The notes beneath the pieces were generated by a model that was not told where the DNA came from, did no database searches, and was given only the letters and a program-made list of their open reading frames with translations. Of a stretch of DNA of 64,000 nucleotides, positions 56,322-64,000 are shown piece after piece. The position numbers and the translations under genes are program-made. The stretch covers positions 1-64,000 of the forward strand of contig NZ_QPJM01000001.1 of assembly GCF_003337575.1 (NCBI RefSeq). The letters are read 5' to 3'. Source of the DNA: Phyllobacterium bourgognense. Lineage in GTDB: Bacteria; Pseudomonadota; Alphaproteobacteria; Rhizobiales; Rhizobiaceae. Each line of letters begins with the position of its first letter. Within the stretch, counting starts at the first letter, position 1.

Positions 56322-57644
56322 TCAACCACTTTTCGCTGTTTTTGGTTGCTTGGCAAAAAGCTGATGGAACACCGGATATATGTCGCCGGGCTTGGCTATG
56401 CGCGTCATCTGGAAATTGCGCCAGTTCGTTCCGACAAGGCGATAGGAGCGCCAAAGTGAGGTACCATTGTCGGTAGACCTGAATATGGCGCTTTCCCGTT
56501 CGTCGAGGATTTCAACATAGGCATAATATTGGCAAAGCTTCATCAGTTCGTTGTTCAGAAGATTGACGCAATTTTCGGAATCGCCCGTCAGATTATCTCC
56601 ATCCGAGGCTTGGGCCGCGTAAATGTTCCAGTCCCTGCTGGGATAACGGTCTTCGATGATGCGCCGCATTTCCTCCAACGCTGTGGATACGACCGTTCCG
56701 CCGCTTTGTGTGCTGTGGAAGAATGTCTCCTCATCGACTTCGTGAGCCTGATGGGTGTGGCGGATGAAGACGATATCGATTCGCTCGTATCGCCGCTTGA
56801 GAAACAGATGCAGCAGGACGAAAAATCGCTTGGCGAGATCCTTTTCGCGCTCGCCCATGGAACCGGAAACATCCATCAGGCAGAACATGACCGCATTGGC
56901 GTTCGGCACGGGCATGGGCTCGAAGCGGTTGAAGCGAATATCGACGGGATCGATGTAGGCCACCAATTTGCGCCGCCGTTGCAAGACCTCAAGTTCCCGG
57001 CGCAATTCGGCAAGGTGCTCGAGTGATGCCGGACTTGGTTTCGCTTCAGCCTCCAGGAGCGCCACCTCATCTGCAATGGCGTCCAGATCGGCCTGCTTTG
57101 GTCGCCTCAGGGCAATGCGCCGGCCGAAGCTGTTGCGCATGGATCGCCCGACATTGATATTGGTCGGGGCTCCGGCAGTCGTAAAACCGGCGCGGCGAGG
57201 CTTGAATGCAATGGCTTCCTTGAGGCTCGACTTGACCATGTCCGGGAGTTCCAGATCCTCGAAAAACAGATCGAGAACCTCCTCACGCGACAGTACAAAA
57301 CGGAAATCGTCTTCGAGTTCGAGATCGGCCGCGCCGCCTTTGCCGGCACCCGCACCACCCCCCACACCTGGCTTTGGCAAGCGATCGCCCAGCACGAATT
57401 CCCGATTGCCCGGCAAGACATATTCACGGCGGCCGGTGCCGCGGTCCGGCGAGAAGCTGGGTTCACTGGTGCCACTCACCGGCAAAGAAATTGCGTGCCC
57501 GGCATCGACATCCGTTATCTTCTCGGTCGAAATCTTCTCATTGATGACCCGCTTCAGCTCCACGCGCGCGCGCCTCAGAAAGCGCTGGCGATTGCTCAGG
57601 CTCTTGTCTTTCGGGTTCAGGCGACGATCAATGAAGTTCGGCAT
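56322..57644 (-). CDS. yeaH: YeaH/YhbH-family protein (DUF444, von Willebrand A-like)
   Basis: 440 residues. N-terminal FIDRRLNPKDKSLSNRQRFLRRARVELKRVI is characteristic; the middle has a glycine-rich stretch (GGGAGAGKGGAAD) and the VWA-like domain contains the MIDAS-type CLMDVSGSMGEREKDLAKRFF. The middle gene of the prkA-yeaH-spoVR operon, 24 bases after prkA and 13 bases before spoVR. It is thought to be a partner of PrkA; this is known for homologous operons, not shown here. Confidence 0.95.
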   Translation of the reverse strand: MPNFIDRRLNPKDKSLSNRQRFLRRARVELKRVINEKISTEKITDVDAGHAISLPVSGTSEPSFSPDRGTGRREYVLPGNREFVLGDRLPKPGVGGGAGAGKGGAADLELEDDFRFVLSREEVLDLFFEDLELPDMVKSSLKEAIAFKPRRAGFTTAGAPTNINVGRSMRNSFGRRIALRRPKQADLDAIADEVALLEAEAKPSPASLEHLAELRRELEVLQRRRKLVAYIDPVDIRFNRFEPMPVPNANAVMFCLMDVSGSMGEREKDLAKRFFVLLHLFLKRRYERIDIVFIRHTHQAHEVDEETFFHSTQSGGTVVSTALEEMRRIIEDRYPSRDWNIYAAQASDGDNLTGDSENCVNLLNNELMKLCQYYAYVEILDERESAIFRSTDNGTSLWRSYRLVGTNWRNFQMTRIAKPGDIYPVFHQLFAKQPKTAKSG

Positions 57645-57668
57645 TCACGCACCTTTCTTCGGCGGTCG

Positions 57669-59618
57669 TCAGCCGGCCTTGTTCACCCGCATGTACCAAT
57701 CGACCAGACGGCGAACCTGCCGCTCCGTATAACCGCGTTCGACCATGCGCTGGACGAATTCCGTGTGCTGCTTCTCGGTTGCGCCGTCCTTCTTCGACCC
57801 GAAGCTGATAACCGGCAGCAGATCCTCCACTTGACCGAACATGCGCTTCTCGATGACTTCGCGCAACTTTTCGTAGCTCGTCCACGATGGATTGCGGCCA
57901 TTGTTCTTGGCTTTGGCACGCAGGGTGAACTTCACAACTTCATTGCGGAAGTCCTTCGGATTGGCAATGCCCGCAGGCTTTTCGATCTGCGATAGCTCGC
58001 TGTCGAGAATGCCCCGATTGAGTATCTGCCCCGTGTCTGGATCCTTGTAGTCCTGATCTTCGATCCATGCGTCGGCATAGGCGATATAGCGGTCGAACAG
58101 GTTTTGACCATATTCACTATAGGATTCCAGATAGGCTTTCTGGATCTCGTGGCCGATGAACTCGGCATAACGCGAGGCGAGTTCAGTCTTTATGAAATCG
58201 AGATAGTTCGCCTCGATCTCCTGGGGGAACTGCTCACGTTTGATTGCCTGCTCCAGCACATACATGAGATGCACTGGATCGGCCGCCACCTGCTTGGTAT
58301 CGTAGTTGAAGGTTTCCGAAAGCACCTTGAAGGCAAATCGCGTGCTGATGCCATTCATGCCTTCATCGACACCGGCCGCATCGCGATATTCCTGCACTGA
58401 TTTGGCTTTCGGATCGGACTCTCTGAGGTTTTCGCCGTCGTAGACGCGCATCTTGGTATAGAGCGGCGAGTTCTCATGCTCCGCCATGCGGGTGGAGACG
58501 GTAAATCGGCTAAGTATCTCCAGCACTTCTGGTGCACATGGGTTGTTCAAGAGCTCGCTCTCACGCAGCAGTTTTTCGTAGATCTGCTTTTCCTCGGTGA
58601 CCCGCAGGCAATAGGGAACCTTGACCACCGACATGCGGTCGAGGAATGCTTCGTTGTTCTTGTTGTTCTTGAATTGCAGCCATTCAGATTCGTTCGAGTG
58701 TGCAAGAATGATACCCTGGAACGGGAAAGCACCGAAATTCTCGGTCCCGTTGTAATTACCTTCCTGCGTCGCTGTCAGCAAAGGATGCAGCACCTTGATC
58801 GGCGCTTTGAACATTTCAACAAATTCAAGCATGCCCTGCGTCGTCCGGTTCAAGCCGCCACTAAAGGAATAGGCGTCAGGATCGGCCTGGCTGAAATTTT
58901 CGAGTTGGCGAATATCGACCTTGCCGACCAGTGACGAGACATCCTGATTGTTGTCGTCGCCGGGTTCCGTCTTGGCAATGCCGATCTGGCGCAATCGCGA
59001 TGGCATAATCTTGACGACGCTGAATTTAGAGATATCGCCGGCAAACTCGTCAAGCCGCTTTGTGGCCCACGGCGAGATCAGGCCGTTGAGGCGTCGACGG
59101 GCAATTCCATATTTATCTTCGAGCAACCCGGACATTCGCTCCGGGTGGAAAAGGCCCAGCGGAGATTCGAAGATGGGACTGATCTGGTTCCCGGCCTTCA
59201 GCGTGTAGATGGGCCGGTGTTCCATGAGTTGCTTGAGCCGCTCGGCCAACGAAGACTTGCCACCGCCGACGGGGCCGAGCAGATAAAGTATCTGCTTACG
59301 TTCCTCGAGACCTTGGGCAGCATAGCGGAAATAACCGACGATCCGTTCGATCGTATCTTCCATGCCGTAGAAGTCGGCAAAGGCTGGATAGATCTTGATG
59401 GTGCGGTTGAGAAAGATCCGACCTAGACGTTCATCATCGCTGGTATCGACCAAAGTCGGCTCGCCAATAGCGTCAACCATTCGCTCGGAAGCGGTGGCAA
59501 ACATCTTTGGATCATTGCGGCAAGCGAGGAGATATTCCTGCAGGCTCATCTCTTCCTGCTTCTCGCTGCTGTAGATCTCAGAGAAGAGGCTAAATACGTC
59601 AGACGCTTGCGTAGTCAT
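57669..59618 (-). CDS. prkA: PrkA-type AAA/serine protein kinase
   Basis: 649 residues, full length. N-terminal AAA-like region with Walker A LLGPVGGGKSSLAERLKQLM; typical PrkA segments EYLLACRNDPKMFATASERMVDAIG and GLLEFVEMFKAPIKVLHPLLTATQEGNY (with TQGM before it); C-terminal PrkA kinase-like domain ending PVISFGSKKDGATEKQHTEFVQRMVERGYTERQVRRLVDWYMR. First gene of the stress operon. GGAGG stands seven bases before the ATG. Homologues are controlled by nitrogen limitation or general stress. Confidence 0.96.
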   Translation of the reverse strand: MTTQASDVFSLFSEIYSSEKQEEMSLQEYLLACRNDPKMFATASERMVDAIGEPTLVDTSDDERLGRIFLNRTIKIYPAFADFYGMEDTIERIVGYFRYAAQGLEERKQILYLLGPVGGGKSSLAERLKQLMEHRPIYTLKAGNQISPIFESPLGLFHPERMSGLLEDKYGIARRRLNGLISPWATKRLDEFAGDISKFSVVKIMPSRLRQIGIAKTEPGDDNNQDVSSLVGKVDIRQLENFSQADPDAYSFSGGLNRTTQGMLEFVEMFKAPIKVLHPLLTATQEGNYNGTENFGAFPFQGIILAHSNESEWLQFKNNKNNEAFLDRMSVVKVPYCLRVTEEKQIYEKLLRESELLNNPCAPEVLEILSRFTVSTRMAEHENSPLYTKMRVYDGENLRESDPKAKSVQEYRDAAGVDEGMNGISTRFAFKVLSETFNYDTKQVAADPVHLMYVLEQAIKREQFPQEIEANYLDFIKTELASRYAEFIGHEIQKAYLESYSEYGQNLFDRYIAYADAWIEDQDYKDPDTGQILNRGILDSELSQIEKPAGIANPKDFRNEVVKFTLRAKAKNNGRNPSWTSYEKLREVIEKRMFGQVEDLLPVISFGSKKDGATEKQHTEFVQRMVERGYTERQVRRLVDWYMRVNKAG

Positions 59619-59889
59619 GTTTACCTCCAGCCACGTGCAAATTCAGTGGACTCTGAGCTGAAGGGGCTGCCCCTCGCTCAGAGGATTGCATGCCGAATGG
59701 ACACAGTGTCGGATGAGTCGCTGCACTGCGCAAGACACTGATTGCTATAATATTGTATATATCAATCAAGATATTGAGATGTGTCCGCCGTCGAACGATT
59801 ATCATCCCGCATATTTATGTCCTTCCTATGGCTATGTAGGAAGTCCGATTGCCTATAGTAACGGGTAAGACGAAAGAATTTGCGGGAAA

Positions 59890-60762
59890 TTACGCCCCTA
59901 TTGGCGCAGGGGTGCGATTTTTGAGATTAAGGAGATTGCCCGAAAGGATAAGCGCCGCACCAAGAGCGGTGAAAACATCGATCCGTTCGGAATAGATCAG
60001 CCAGCCGAGCACAGCCGTCAGCGGCACGCGCAGGAAGTCCATGGGAATGACTACGGTCGCATCGGCGTACTGCAAAGCCTTCGCCATGCAAAAATGCGAA
60101 AACGTACCGGTGAAGGCAATGATCACTACCCACGGCATCATATGGAGTGAGGGCCAGTGCCAGACATAGATGGCGGGCAGGAGGCCTATCGCCGACTGGA
60201 TGATCAGCATCCAGAAAATGATCTTCACAACGCTGTCCGTTCGGGTCAGAGATTTGACCATCGTGAACGATATGCCGAAGGTGAGGGCAGCGCCGAGCAC
60301 GATGAGTTGACCCACCTCCACCGTGCCTATGCCAGGTCGGACGATGATAATGACGCCGATGATACCCAGTGCAATTGTCAAAATCCGCCAGATGTTCAAG
60401 CGCTCGCCGAGAAAGGCCACAGCCATTACCGCCGTCCACGCCGGCGTGGTGAATTCGATGGCGATGACCTGTGCGAGCGGGATCATCGACAGGGCCTGTA
60501 ACCAGGCAAACTGCCCGGCGTAGTGCGCTGTATTTCGTCCGAGGTGCTGCCAGATACGCGCGGTCTTCATGGCTCTGAAACCACCGGATGAGCGTATCAA
60601 GGGATAGAGCATCGCAAGTCCGATGACCGAGCGCATTTCCATGATCTGGAAAACGTTGAGCTCCCTCGAGGCTTCGCGGCCAGAAATCGCCATGAGCAGG
60701 ATGGCGGTAAGCGAACCGGTCATCCAGAACGCTGCTTTCAGGTTGGACTGCTGTACTTCCAC
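59890..60762 (-). CDS. EamA/DMT-family transporter
   Basis: 290 residues with ten transmembrane helices arranged as two EamA repeats; typical motifs are EFTTPAWTAVMAVAFLGERLNIWRILTIALGIIGVIIIVRPG and MDFLRVPLTAVLGWLIYSERIDVFTALGAALILSG. RhaT/YdcZ-type exporters move metabolites such as amino acids; substrate unknown. It follows the VOC gene (60775-61188) by 12 bases, so the two form an operon. Confidence 0.92.
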   Translation of the reverse strand: MEVQQSNLKAAFWMTGSLTAILLMAISGREASRELNVFQIMEMRSVIGLAMLYPLIRSSGGFRAMKTARIWQHLGRNTAHYAGQFAWLQALSMIPLAQVIAIEFTTPAWTAVMAVAFLGERLNIWRILTIALGIIGVIIIVRPGIGTVEVGQLIVLGAALTFGISFTMVKSLTRTDSVVKIIFWMLIIQSAIGLLPAIYVWHWPSLHMMPWVVIIAFTGTFSHFCMAKALQYADATVVIPMDFLRVPLTAVLGWLIYSERIDVFTALGAALILSGNLLNLKNRTPAPIGA

Positions 60763-60774
60763 GATGAACGGGCG

Positions 60775-61188
60775 CTATTTCGCGTAGACGCTGGCGAAAT
60801 CGGCAAAACCTTTGACCTCGATCGGATTGCCTGAGGGGTCGCGGAAGAACATCGTCCACTGCTCGCCGGGCTCATCCTTGAATCGCACAACCGGCGGCAT
60901 GACGAAATCGACGTCCGCCTGTTTCAGCCGGTCGGCCAGGATATTCCAGTCGTCGAGCGGCAGGACAACCCCGAGATGCGGCATTGGCACCAAGTGGTCG
61001 CCGACCTTGCCAGTATTGGTTGTTGCAAAAGGCTTGCCAAGATGCAGCGAAATCTGATGGCCGAAGAAGTCGAAATCGACCCAGGTCCCGGTGCTGCGGC
61101 CCTCTTCGCACCCGAGAACTCCACCGTAAAATTGCCTTGCATCGTCGAGATCAGTGACATGATAGGCAAGGTGAAACAAGGAGCGCAT
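60775..61188 (-). CDS. VOC-family (glyoxalase/bleomycin-resistance-like) protein
   Basis: 137 residues. Two beta-alpha-beta-beta-beta modules; metal-ligand positions are in FHLAYHVTDLDDARQFYGGVLG (His), HLGVVLPLDDWNILADRL (His), and the end FFRDPSGNPIEVKGF (Glu). Probably binds a divalent metal and a small substrate; function unknown. First gene of a two-gene unit with the DMT transporter. Confidence 0.92.
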   Translation of the reverse strand: MRSLFHLAYHVTDLDDARQFYGGVLGCEEGRSTGTWVDFDFFGHQISLHLGKPFATTNTGKVGDHLVPMPHLGVVLPLDDWNILADRLKQADVDFVMPPVVRFKDEPGEQWTMFFRDPSGNPIEVKGFADFASVYAK

Positions 61189-61363
61189 TGGAGAAATCCT
61201 GGTGAGGCGGGAGTGCGCTGGAGCCTATCAGCAGATATCCAAGCAGACAATGAAAGGTTGCAGGAAATGCAAGGTTTCAACTTCTGCTCAGGGGAACCAA
61301 ACCACCCAACTGTGAGTTGTATTTGGCTACTCTCGCCTTGATCCCGAAACCAGGAAGTTTGAA

Positions 61364-61525
61364 ATGTCTTTATTAATCAGCCTTTTGATCACCGTACTCG
61401 TGATTTTTCTTGTTCTTTACCTTGTCCAGATGCTTCCTCTCGACGCCCGTGCAAAACAGATCGCCCAGGTCATCGTCGTGGTGATCGGCATTATTTCATT
61501 GTTGCGCTATCTCGCCGTTTTTTAA
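61364..61525 (+). CDS. Small membrane protein, Thivi_2564-like family
   Basis: 53 residues, with CAGGAAG seven bases before the ATG. Two hydrophobic helices (LLISLLITVLVIFLVLYLV and IAQVIVVVIGIISLLRYLAVF) joined by QMLPLDARAKQ. The two-helix pattern with a P-D-AR-KQI loop is that of the small conserved membrane proteins named Thivi_2564 family. Function unknown. A hairpin terminator follows its stop codon. Confidence 0.8.
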   Translation: MSLLISLLITVLVIFLVLYLVQMLPLDARAKQIAQVIVVVIGIISLLRYLAVF

Positions 61526-61534
61526 GCGTTTCGG

Positions 61535-61559
61535 CGGGCGGGATATGTTGTTCCGCCCG
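61535..61559. terminator. Bidirectional terminator hairpin
   Basis: Stem CGGGCGG / CCGCCCG (61535-61541, 61553-61559) with an 11-base loop, between the stop of the small membrane protein and the stop of the convergent LysR gene. There is only a short A/T tail on either side. Confidence 0.55.
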
Positions 61560-61563
61560 ATTC

Positions 61564-62445
61564 TTATTGATCCACCAACTGTTCCAACAACCAGTCCCGA
61601 AACGCCCGGACCTTCGGTACATTGCGCCGCGCTTCCGGATAGACCAGCCAATAAAAGTGATCGTCGTTGCCGACAATATCGAATGGCTGAATCAGCAGGC
61701 CTGATTTAAGTTCCGTTTCGAAAAAGGCCGGAGTGAGAATGCCAACTCCTTGGCCTGCAATGACTGCCTTTCCTTCAAGATGCTGATCGCCAAAGCGGCC
61801 GCGTGGATTACCGCGCAGTTCAGGATCTGCCACTCCGACCGCAGCAAACCATATTTTCCACCATGGGTCGCTTGGATCGACGATTGGCAGCTTGAGAAAA
61901 TCCATCGGGGTGTTTACCCCGCCAATCGTTGCGGCCAGCACGGGGCTGAGCATGGGTGTGAAATCGGCTCCAAAAATCTTGTGAGCGATCATGCCGGGCC
62001 AGTTCCCCCCGCCAGAGCGTATGCCGATGTCGGCGTCCTGGCGGGCGAAGTCTATCACCTCTCGCGTTGCCTGCAGACGAACTGCAAGAGATGGGTGCGC
62101 CAATTGAAACGAACCGAGCCGGGGGACAAGCCAGTTTGCTGCAAACGTCGGAATGGTCGTGATCGTAAGGATGCCGTCGGCGTTTTCACGCGTAGCGGCA
62201 ATGGCCGCTCTTATCATGTCAAAAGCCTCGCTGATTGCCGGTGAAAGCCGCGCTCCGACTTCTGTCAGGATCACCTGCCTCGGCCGGCGAAGAAAAAGTG
62301 ACGCACCTATCCGCTCCTCAAGAAGTTTGATCTGATAACTCACTGCTGCCTGCGTCATTCCGAGTTCTTCTGCAGCATTGGTAAAACTGCCGTGACGCGC
62401 GGCAGCTTCAAAGACGCGAATGGCGGCTAGGGGAGGCAGATTCAT
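61564..62445 (-). CDS. LysR-family transcriptional regulator (GcvA-like)
   Basis: 293 residues from the ATG at 62445; a TTG three bases before gives one more residue. HTH: LAAIRVFEAAARHGSFTNAAEELGMTQAAVSYQIKLLEERIGASLFLRRPRQVILT. The effector domain has TIPTFAANWLVPRLGSFQLAHPSLAVRL and the GcvA-group GIRSGGGNWPGM motif. It is divergent from a DUF1127 gene with a LysR-type dyad between them. Confidence 0.94.
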   Translation of the reverse strand: MNLPPLAAIRVFEAAARHGSFTNAAEELGMTQAAVSYQIKLLEERIGASLFLRRPRQVILTEVGARLSPAISEAFDMIRAAIAATRENADGILTITTIPTFAANWLVPRLGSFQLAHPSLAVRLQATREVIDFARQDADIGIRSGGGNWPGMIAHKIFGADFTPMLSPVLAATIGGVNTPMDFLKLPIVDPSDPWWKIWFAAVGVADPELRGNPRGRFGDQHLEGKAVIAGQGVGILTPAFFETELKSGLLIQPFDIVGNDDHFYWLVYPEARRNVPKVRAFRDWLLEQLVDQ

Positions 62446-62455
62446 CAACGATCTC

Positions 62456-62474
62456 GCATAAGCTGTCCTTATGC
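62456..62474. promoter_or_regulatory. LysR-type operator
   Basis: Perfect dyad GCATAAG-CTGTC-CTTATGC with a T-N11-A core (ATAAG-N5-CTTAT), 11 bases before the LysR start and 100 bases from the DUF1127 start. Likely binding site of the adjacent GcvA-like regulator. Confidence 0.6.
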
Positions 62475-62574
62475 ATGCTACTCGGCGTTTTGTTGGAAAA
62501 CAAGCGGGGAAGAGCGCATCTTCAGGTCAACATATCAAGGCAGAAATTGCTGCCGACACCTTGGAGTTGAGGCT

Positions 62575-62817
62575 ATGAACCCTGTATCAGCATCTCTATC
62601 GCACGTATCAAGCCACGCTTCGTGGTGGAGCCGGATTGCAAATCCATGGAAGCAGGAGAAGGATGAGAGTGAACTTGTTCGTATCGATACCGAGGATTTT
62701 TCCGATCATATGCTCAGGGACATCGGCTTACGTGATGGCCGAACCACAAGAGGCCAACGGACAGACCACGACGATCTGAGCGATCTGCTCAGAGACCATC
62801 CCAAGCGCTTTCTATAG
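62575..62817 (+). CDS. DUF1127-domain small protein
   Basis: 80 residues. The end of the YjiS/DUF1127 motif is visible as LVRIDTEDFSDHMLRDIGLRDGR (usual form: L--L-D--LRDIGL-R). Small arginine-rich DUF1127 proteins in alphaproteobacteria affect RNA turnover and metabolism. Divergent from the GcvA-like regulator, the pairing seen in many relatives; expression is therefore probably under that regulator. Confidence 0.85.
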   Translation: MNPVSASLSHVSSHASWWSRIANPWKQEKDESELVRIDTEDFSDHMLRDIGLRDGRTTRGQRTDHDDLSDLLRDHPKRFL

Positions 62818-62825
62818 TGAGATGA

Positions 62826-63014
62826 TCAAGAGTCGAAGTCGGTTTCCAGGCGTTTTTCGAGCGCAACAAGGTCATCGGGCAGGGGCATGCCCATGGCCTT
62901 CAGCTCGTTGAGGTGCTCGCGCAGTGTCTCGTGAATCTCATGGGCGTCAGTCGGTCGCCTCACCATCTCTTCGACCAGAAGCGCGATCCGGGCCTTGATG
63001 TCTTCGAACGCCAT
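62826..63014 (-). CDS. Small acidic hypothetical protein
   Basis: 62 residues: an N-terminal helix (FEDIKARIALLVEEMVRR) and a long amphipathic helix (EIHETLREHLNELKAMGMP), ending LPDDLVALEKRLETDFDS. AAAGGAA precedes the ATG. No recognised domain; the composition is soluble and coiled-coil-like. Resembles short conserved rhizobial proteins without known function. Its stop is nine bases from the convergent DUF1127 stop. Confidence 0.65.
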   Translation of the reverse strand: MAFEDIKARIALLVEEMVRRPTDAHEIHETLREHLNELKAMGMPLPDDLVALEKRLETDFDS

Positions 63015-63057
63015 GGTGGGTTCCTTTCACATGCACTGCATACCCTATGTTAGCAGA

Positions 63058-63459
63058 TTAATCGTGGCCGGAATATTGCGTATCGGAGACCTTTTCCAGC
63101 CATTCGACGGTTTTACCGTCCAAGGCTTCCTGCATGGCGATATGCACCATGAAATTTTCGGGACCAGCGCCGTGCCAGTGTTTTTCGCCAGGCGGAATCC
63201 AAACCGTATCGCCGACCTTGATCGTTTGTATCGGCCCGCCCCAGACTTGCGCCAAACCAAATCCGGACGTTACGTGCAATGTCTGGCCGAGAGGATGTGT
63301 ATGCCACGCGGTCCTGGCTCCAGGCTCAAAGCGTACGACAGCTGCTTGCAGTCGTGCTGGTGCGCCTGCATCGATAATCGGGTCTATCCAGACGGTGCCG
63401 GAGAACCACTCGTACGACGCGCGACGCGACGGGACCGATCCGGATGGTTTGATATCCAT
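63058..63459 (-). CDS. Cupin-domain protein
   Basis: 133 residues. Cupin motif 1 FEPGARTAWHTHPLGQTLHVTSGFG gives two histidines and a downstream position; motif 2 VWIPPGEKHWHGAGPENFMVHIAM gives the third histidine. A metal-dependent isomerase, oxygenase or (R)-hydroxynitrile-lyase-like activity is possible, since this subgroup is named after the latter. It follows the ArsR gene by two bases, with CAGGAGA before its start. Confidence 0.88.
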   Translation of the reverse strand: MDIKPSGSVPSRRASYEWFSGTVWIDPIIDAGAPARLQAAVVRFEPGARTAWHTHPLGQTLHVTSGFGLAQVWGGPIQTIKVGDTVWIPPGEKHWHGAGPENFMVHIAMQEALDGKTVEWLEKVSDTQYSGHD

Positions 63460-63461
63460 TT

Positions 63462-63839
63462 CTATTCTCCTGCGAATTGAGCCGCTTCCAGCATGCCAGG
63501 GCTGTTATACGCTTCTGACTGCAATGTTGCTGTAGTTGAGGCGATCACTGTGTCGAGAAAACCGGGAAACCGGCTTTCAAGATCGCTGCGCCGAAGTGTC
63601 AGTAGCCGTTTGGTACCGTCGGGACGTACGTGGATGATGCCGGCTTCACGCAACTTTGCTACGTGATAGCTGATAGCGGTCTTCGAGCCGAACTGCAGAA
63701 ACTGGCCGCAAGTCATGGCCCGCTCGCCATTACGGGCGAGAATGGCAATGATCGCAAGGCGCGTTTCATCGCCGAGCGCGGTCAAGACGGCAGGAAGCGC
63801 GATGTCCCCAACGGCGGGATGCGGGAGATAATCAGTCAT
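63462..63839 (-). CDS. ArsR-family transcriptional regulator
   Basis: 125 residues from the ATG at 63839; the longer open frame runs over the operators. Winged HTH: AVLTALGDETRLAIIAILARNGERAMTCGQFLQFGSKTAISYHVAKLREAGIIHVRPDGTKRLLTLR. No thiol-rich metal site is visible apart from one cysteine (MTCGQFL). Cotranscribed with the cupin gene and divergent from the gene starting at 63961. Twin GTTCAA-N6-TTGAAC dyads in the shared region are probable operators. Confidence 0.92.
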   Translation of the reverse strand: MTDYLPHPAVGDIALPAVLTALGDETRLAIIAILARNGERAMTCGQFLQFGSKTAISYHVAKLREAGIIHVRPDGTKRLLTLRRSDLESRFPGFLDTVIASTTATLQSEAYNSPGMLEAAQFAGE

Positions 63840-63875
63840 GGATCTGTAATAGCAATTGGCAGGAGAGATTTCAAT

Positions 63876-63893
63876 GTTCAATATTTGTTGAAC
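63876..63893. promoter_or_regulatory. ArsR operator 1
   Basis: Perfect dyad GTTCAA-TATTTG-TTGAAC, 37 bases before the arsR start (minus strand). Same arm sequence and spacer length as the site at 63929-63946. Confidence 0.65.
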
Positions 63894-63928
63894 TTTATTC
63901 TTGACACCCGGAGAGACTGGGTTCATTA

Positions 63929-63946
63929 GTTCAAGGATCATTGAAC
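63929..63946. promoter_or_regulatory. ArsR operator 2
   Basis: Perfect dyad GTTCAA-GGATCA-TTGAAC, 15 bases before the start of the rightward gene at 63961. A TTGACA at 63901-63906 followed by a 17-base spacer and CATTAG (63924-63929) looks like the rightward promoter, placing this operator over the transcription start. Confidence 0.65.
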
Positions 63947-63960
63947 ATTAAGGTGATCCC

Positions 63961-64000
63961 ATGGATATTCGTCTCGTCGGATTGGCTCTCGGCACATTTG
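63961..64000 (+). CDS. 5' end of a gene cut by the window edge, possibly an MFS transporter
   Basis: Only 13 codons are visible (MDIRLVGLALGTF), starting at an ATG preceded by AAGGTGA. The sequence resembles the start of DHA1-type MFS exporters, often controlled by a divergent ArsR gene, but the evidence is thin. Confidence 0.4.
   Translation, partial: MDIRLVGLALGTF

Noticed and set aside
59686-59868. 60-codon frame upstream of prkA
   Set aside because: Odd composition, no ribosome binding site, and it covers the likely prkA promoter region.
59619-59889. General-stress (EcfG-type) promoter before prkA
   Set aside because: An AACG and a GTCC were seen in the expected order but the spacing (21 bases) and second half do not fit the consensus.

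Overview
The window is chromosomal DNA of an alphaproteobacterium, almost certainly of the order Hyphomicrobiales (Rhizobiales). Signs of this are an ActS/ActR (RegB/RegA) redox two-component pair beside hrpB and an mmcB-type gene, a TTAA-N7-TTAAC CtrA-type site, a thiXY/thiE/thiD operon behind a TPP riboswitch, a TRAP/idonate operon, a DppABCDF-type transporter, and palindromic repeats whose spurious translations (VRQAHHEG / HGELVEPR) are familiar from alphaproteobacterial genomes. The genus cannot be fixed from sequence reading alone; a Phyllobacterium, Mesorhizobium or Brucella/Ochrobactrum relative is plausible. No rRNA, tRNA, CRISPR array, prophage or complete insertion sequence was seen.

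Layout. 1-9 kb: 3' part of a GH92 alpha-mannosidase, pgm, a Phd/VapC toxin-antitoxin pair, an L,D-transpeptidase, mmcB, actR and actS. 9-24 kb: hrpB; an S10 carboxypeptidase lipoprotein plus EF-hand protein cassette; a formaldehyde-detoxification operon (glutathione-dependent dehydrogenase, acetyltransferase, DUF1345 membrane protein, S-formylglutathione hydrolase); an ArsR/SRPBCC pair; a RES/Xre toxin-antitoxin pair; a cytochrome P450; then a second S10 plus EF-hand cassette. 24-34 kb: gyrB, a VapBC pair, and an operon of membrane dipeptidase with a complete dipeptide ABC transporter. 34-39.4 kb: a TadG-like protein, the TPP-riboswitch thiamine operon and a lytic transglycosylase. 39.5-44.5 kb: GntR regulator, TRAP transporter and L-idonate 5-dehydrogenase. 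44.6-48.6 kb: a DacF-like carboxypeptidase and an uncharacterised group of three small membrane-anchored proteins facing a multi-pass membrane protein. 48.7-64 kb: MFS/LysR, a PCMT-like methyltransferase, an isoquinoline-oxidoreductase-type molybdoenzyme, the prkA-yeaH-spoVR operon, a DMT exporter, a VOC protein, LysR/DUF1127, small proteins, and a cupin/ArsR unit divergent from a truncated gene.

Most interesting: (i) two paralogous cassettes that pair a secreted S10 peptidase with a periplasmic EF-hand protein, about 9 kb apart, whose small partners both end in a near-identical acidic tail (VQVVE / IQIIE); (ii) the three-protein plus membrane-protein module at 45.6-48.6 kb, where the small proteins share a C-terminal pattern; (iii) two families of long palindromes in which each copy keeps arm-to-arm complementarity while the sequence differs between copies, one of them inside the dipeptide transporter operon; (iv) well-defined operators, including twin GTTCAA-N6-TTGAAC sites and a CtrA-type box; (v) a thiamine-precursor ABC transporter locus with no ATPase gene.
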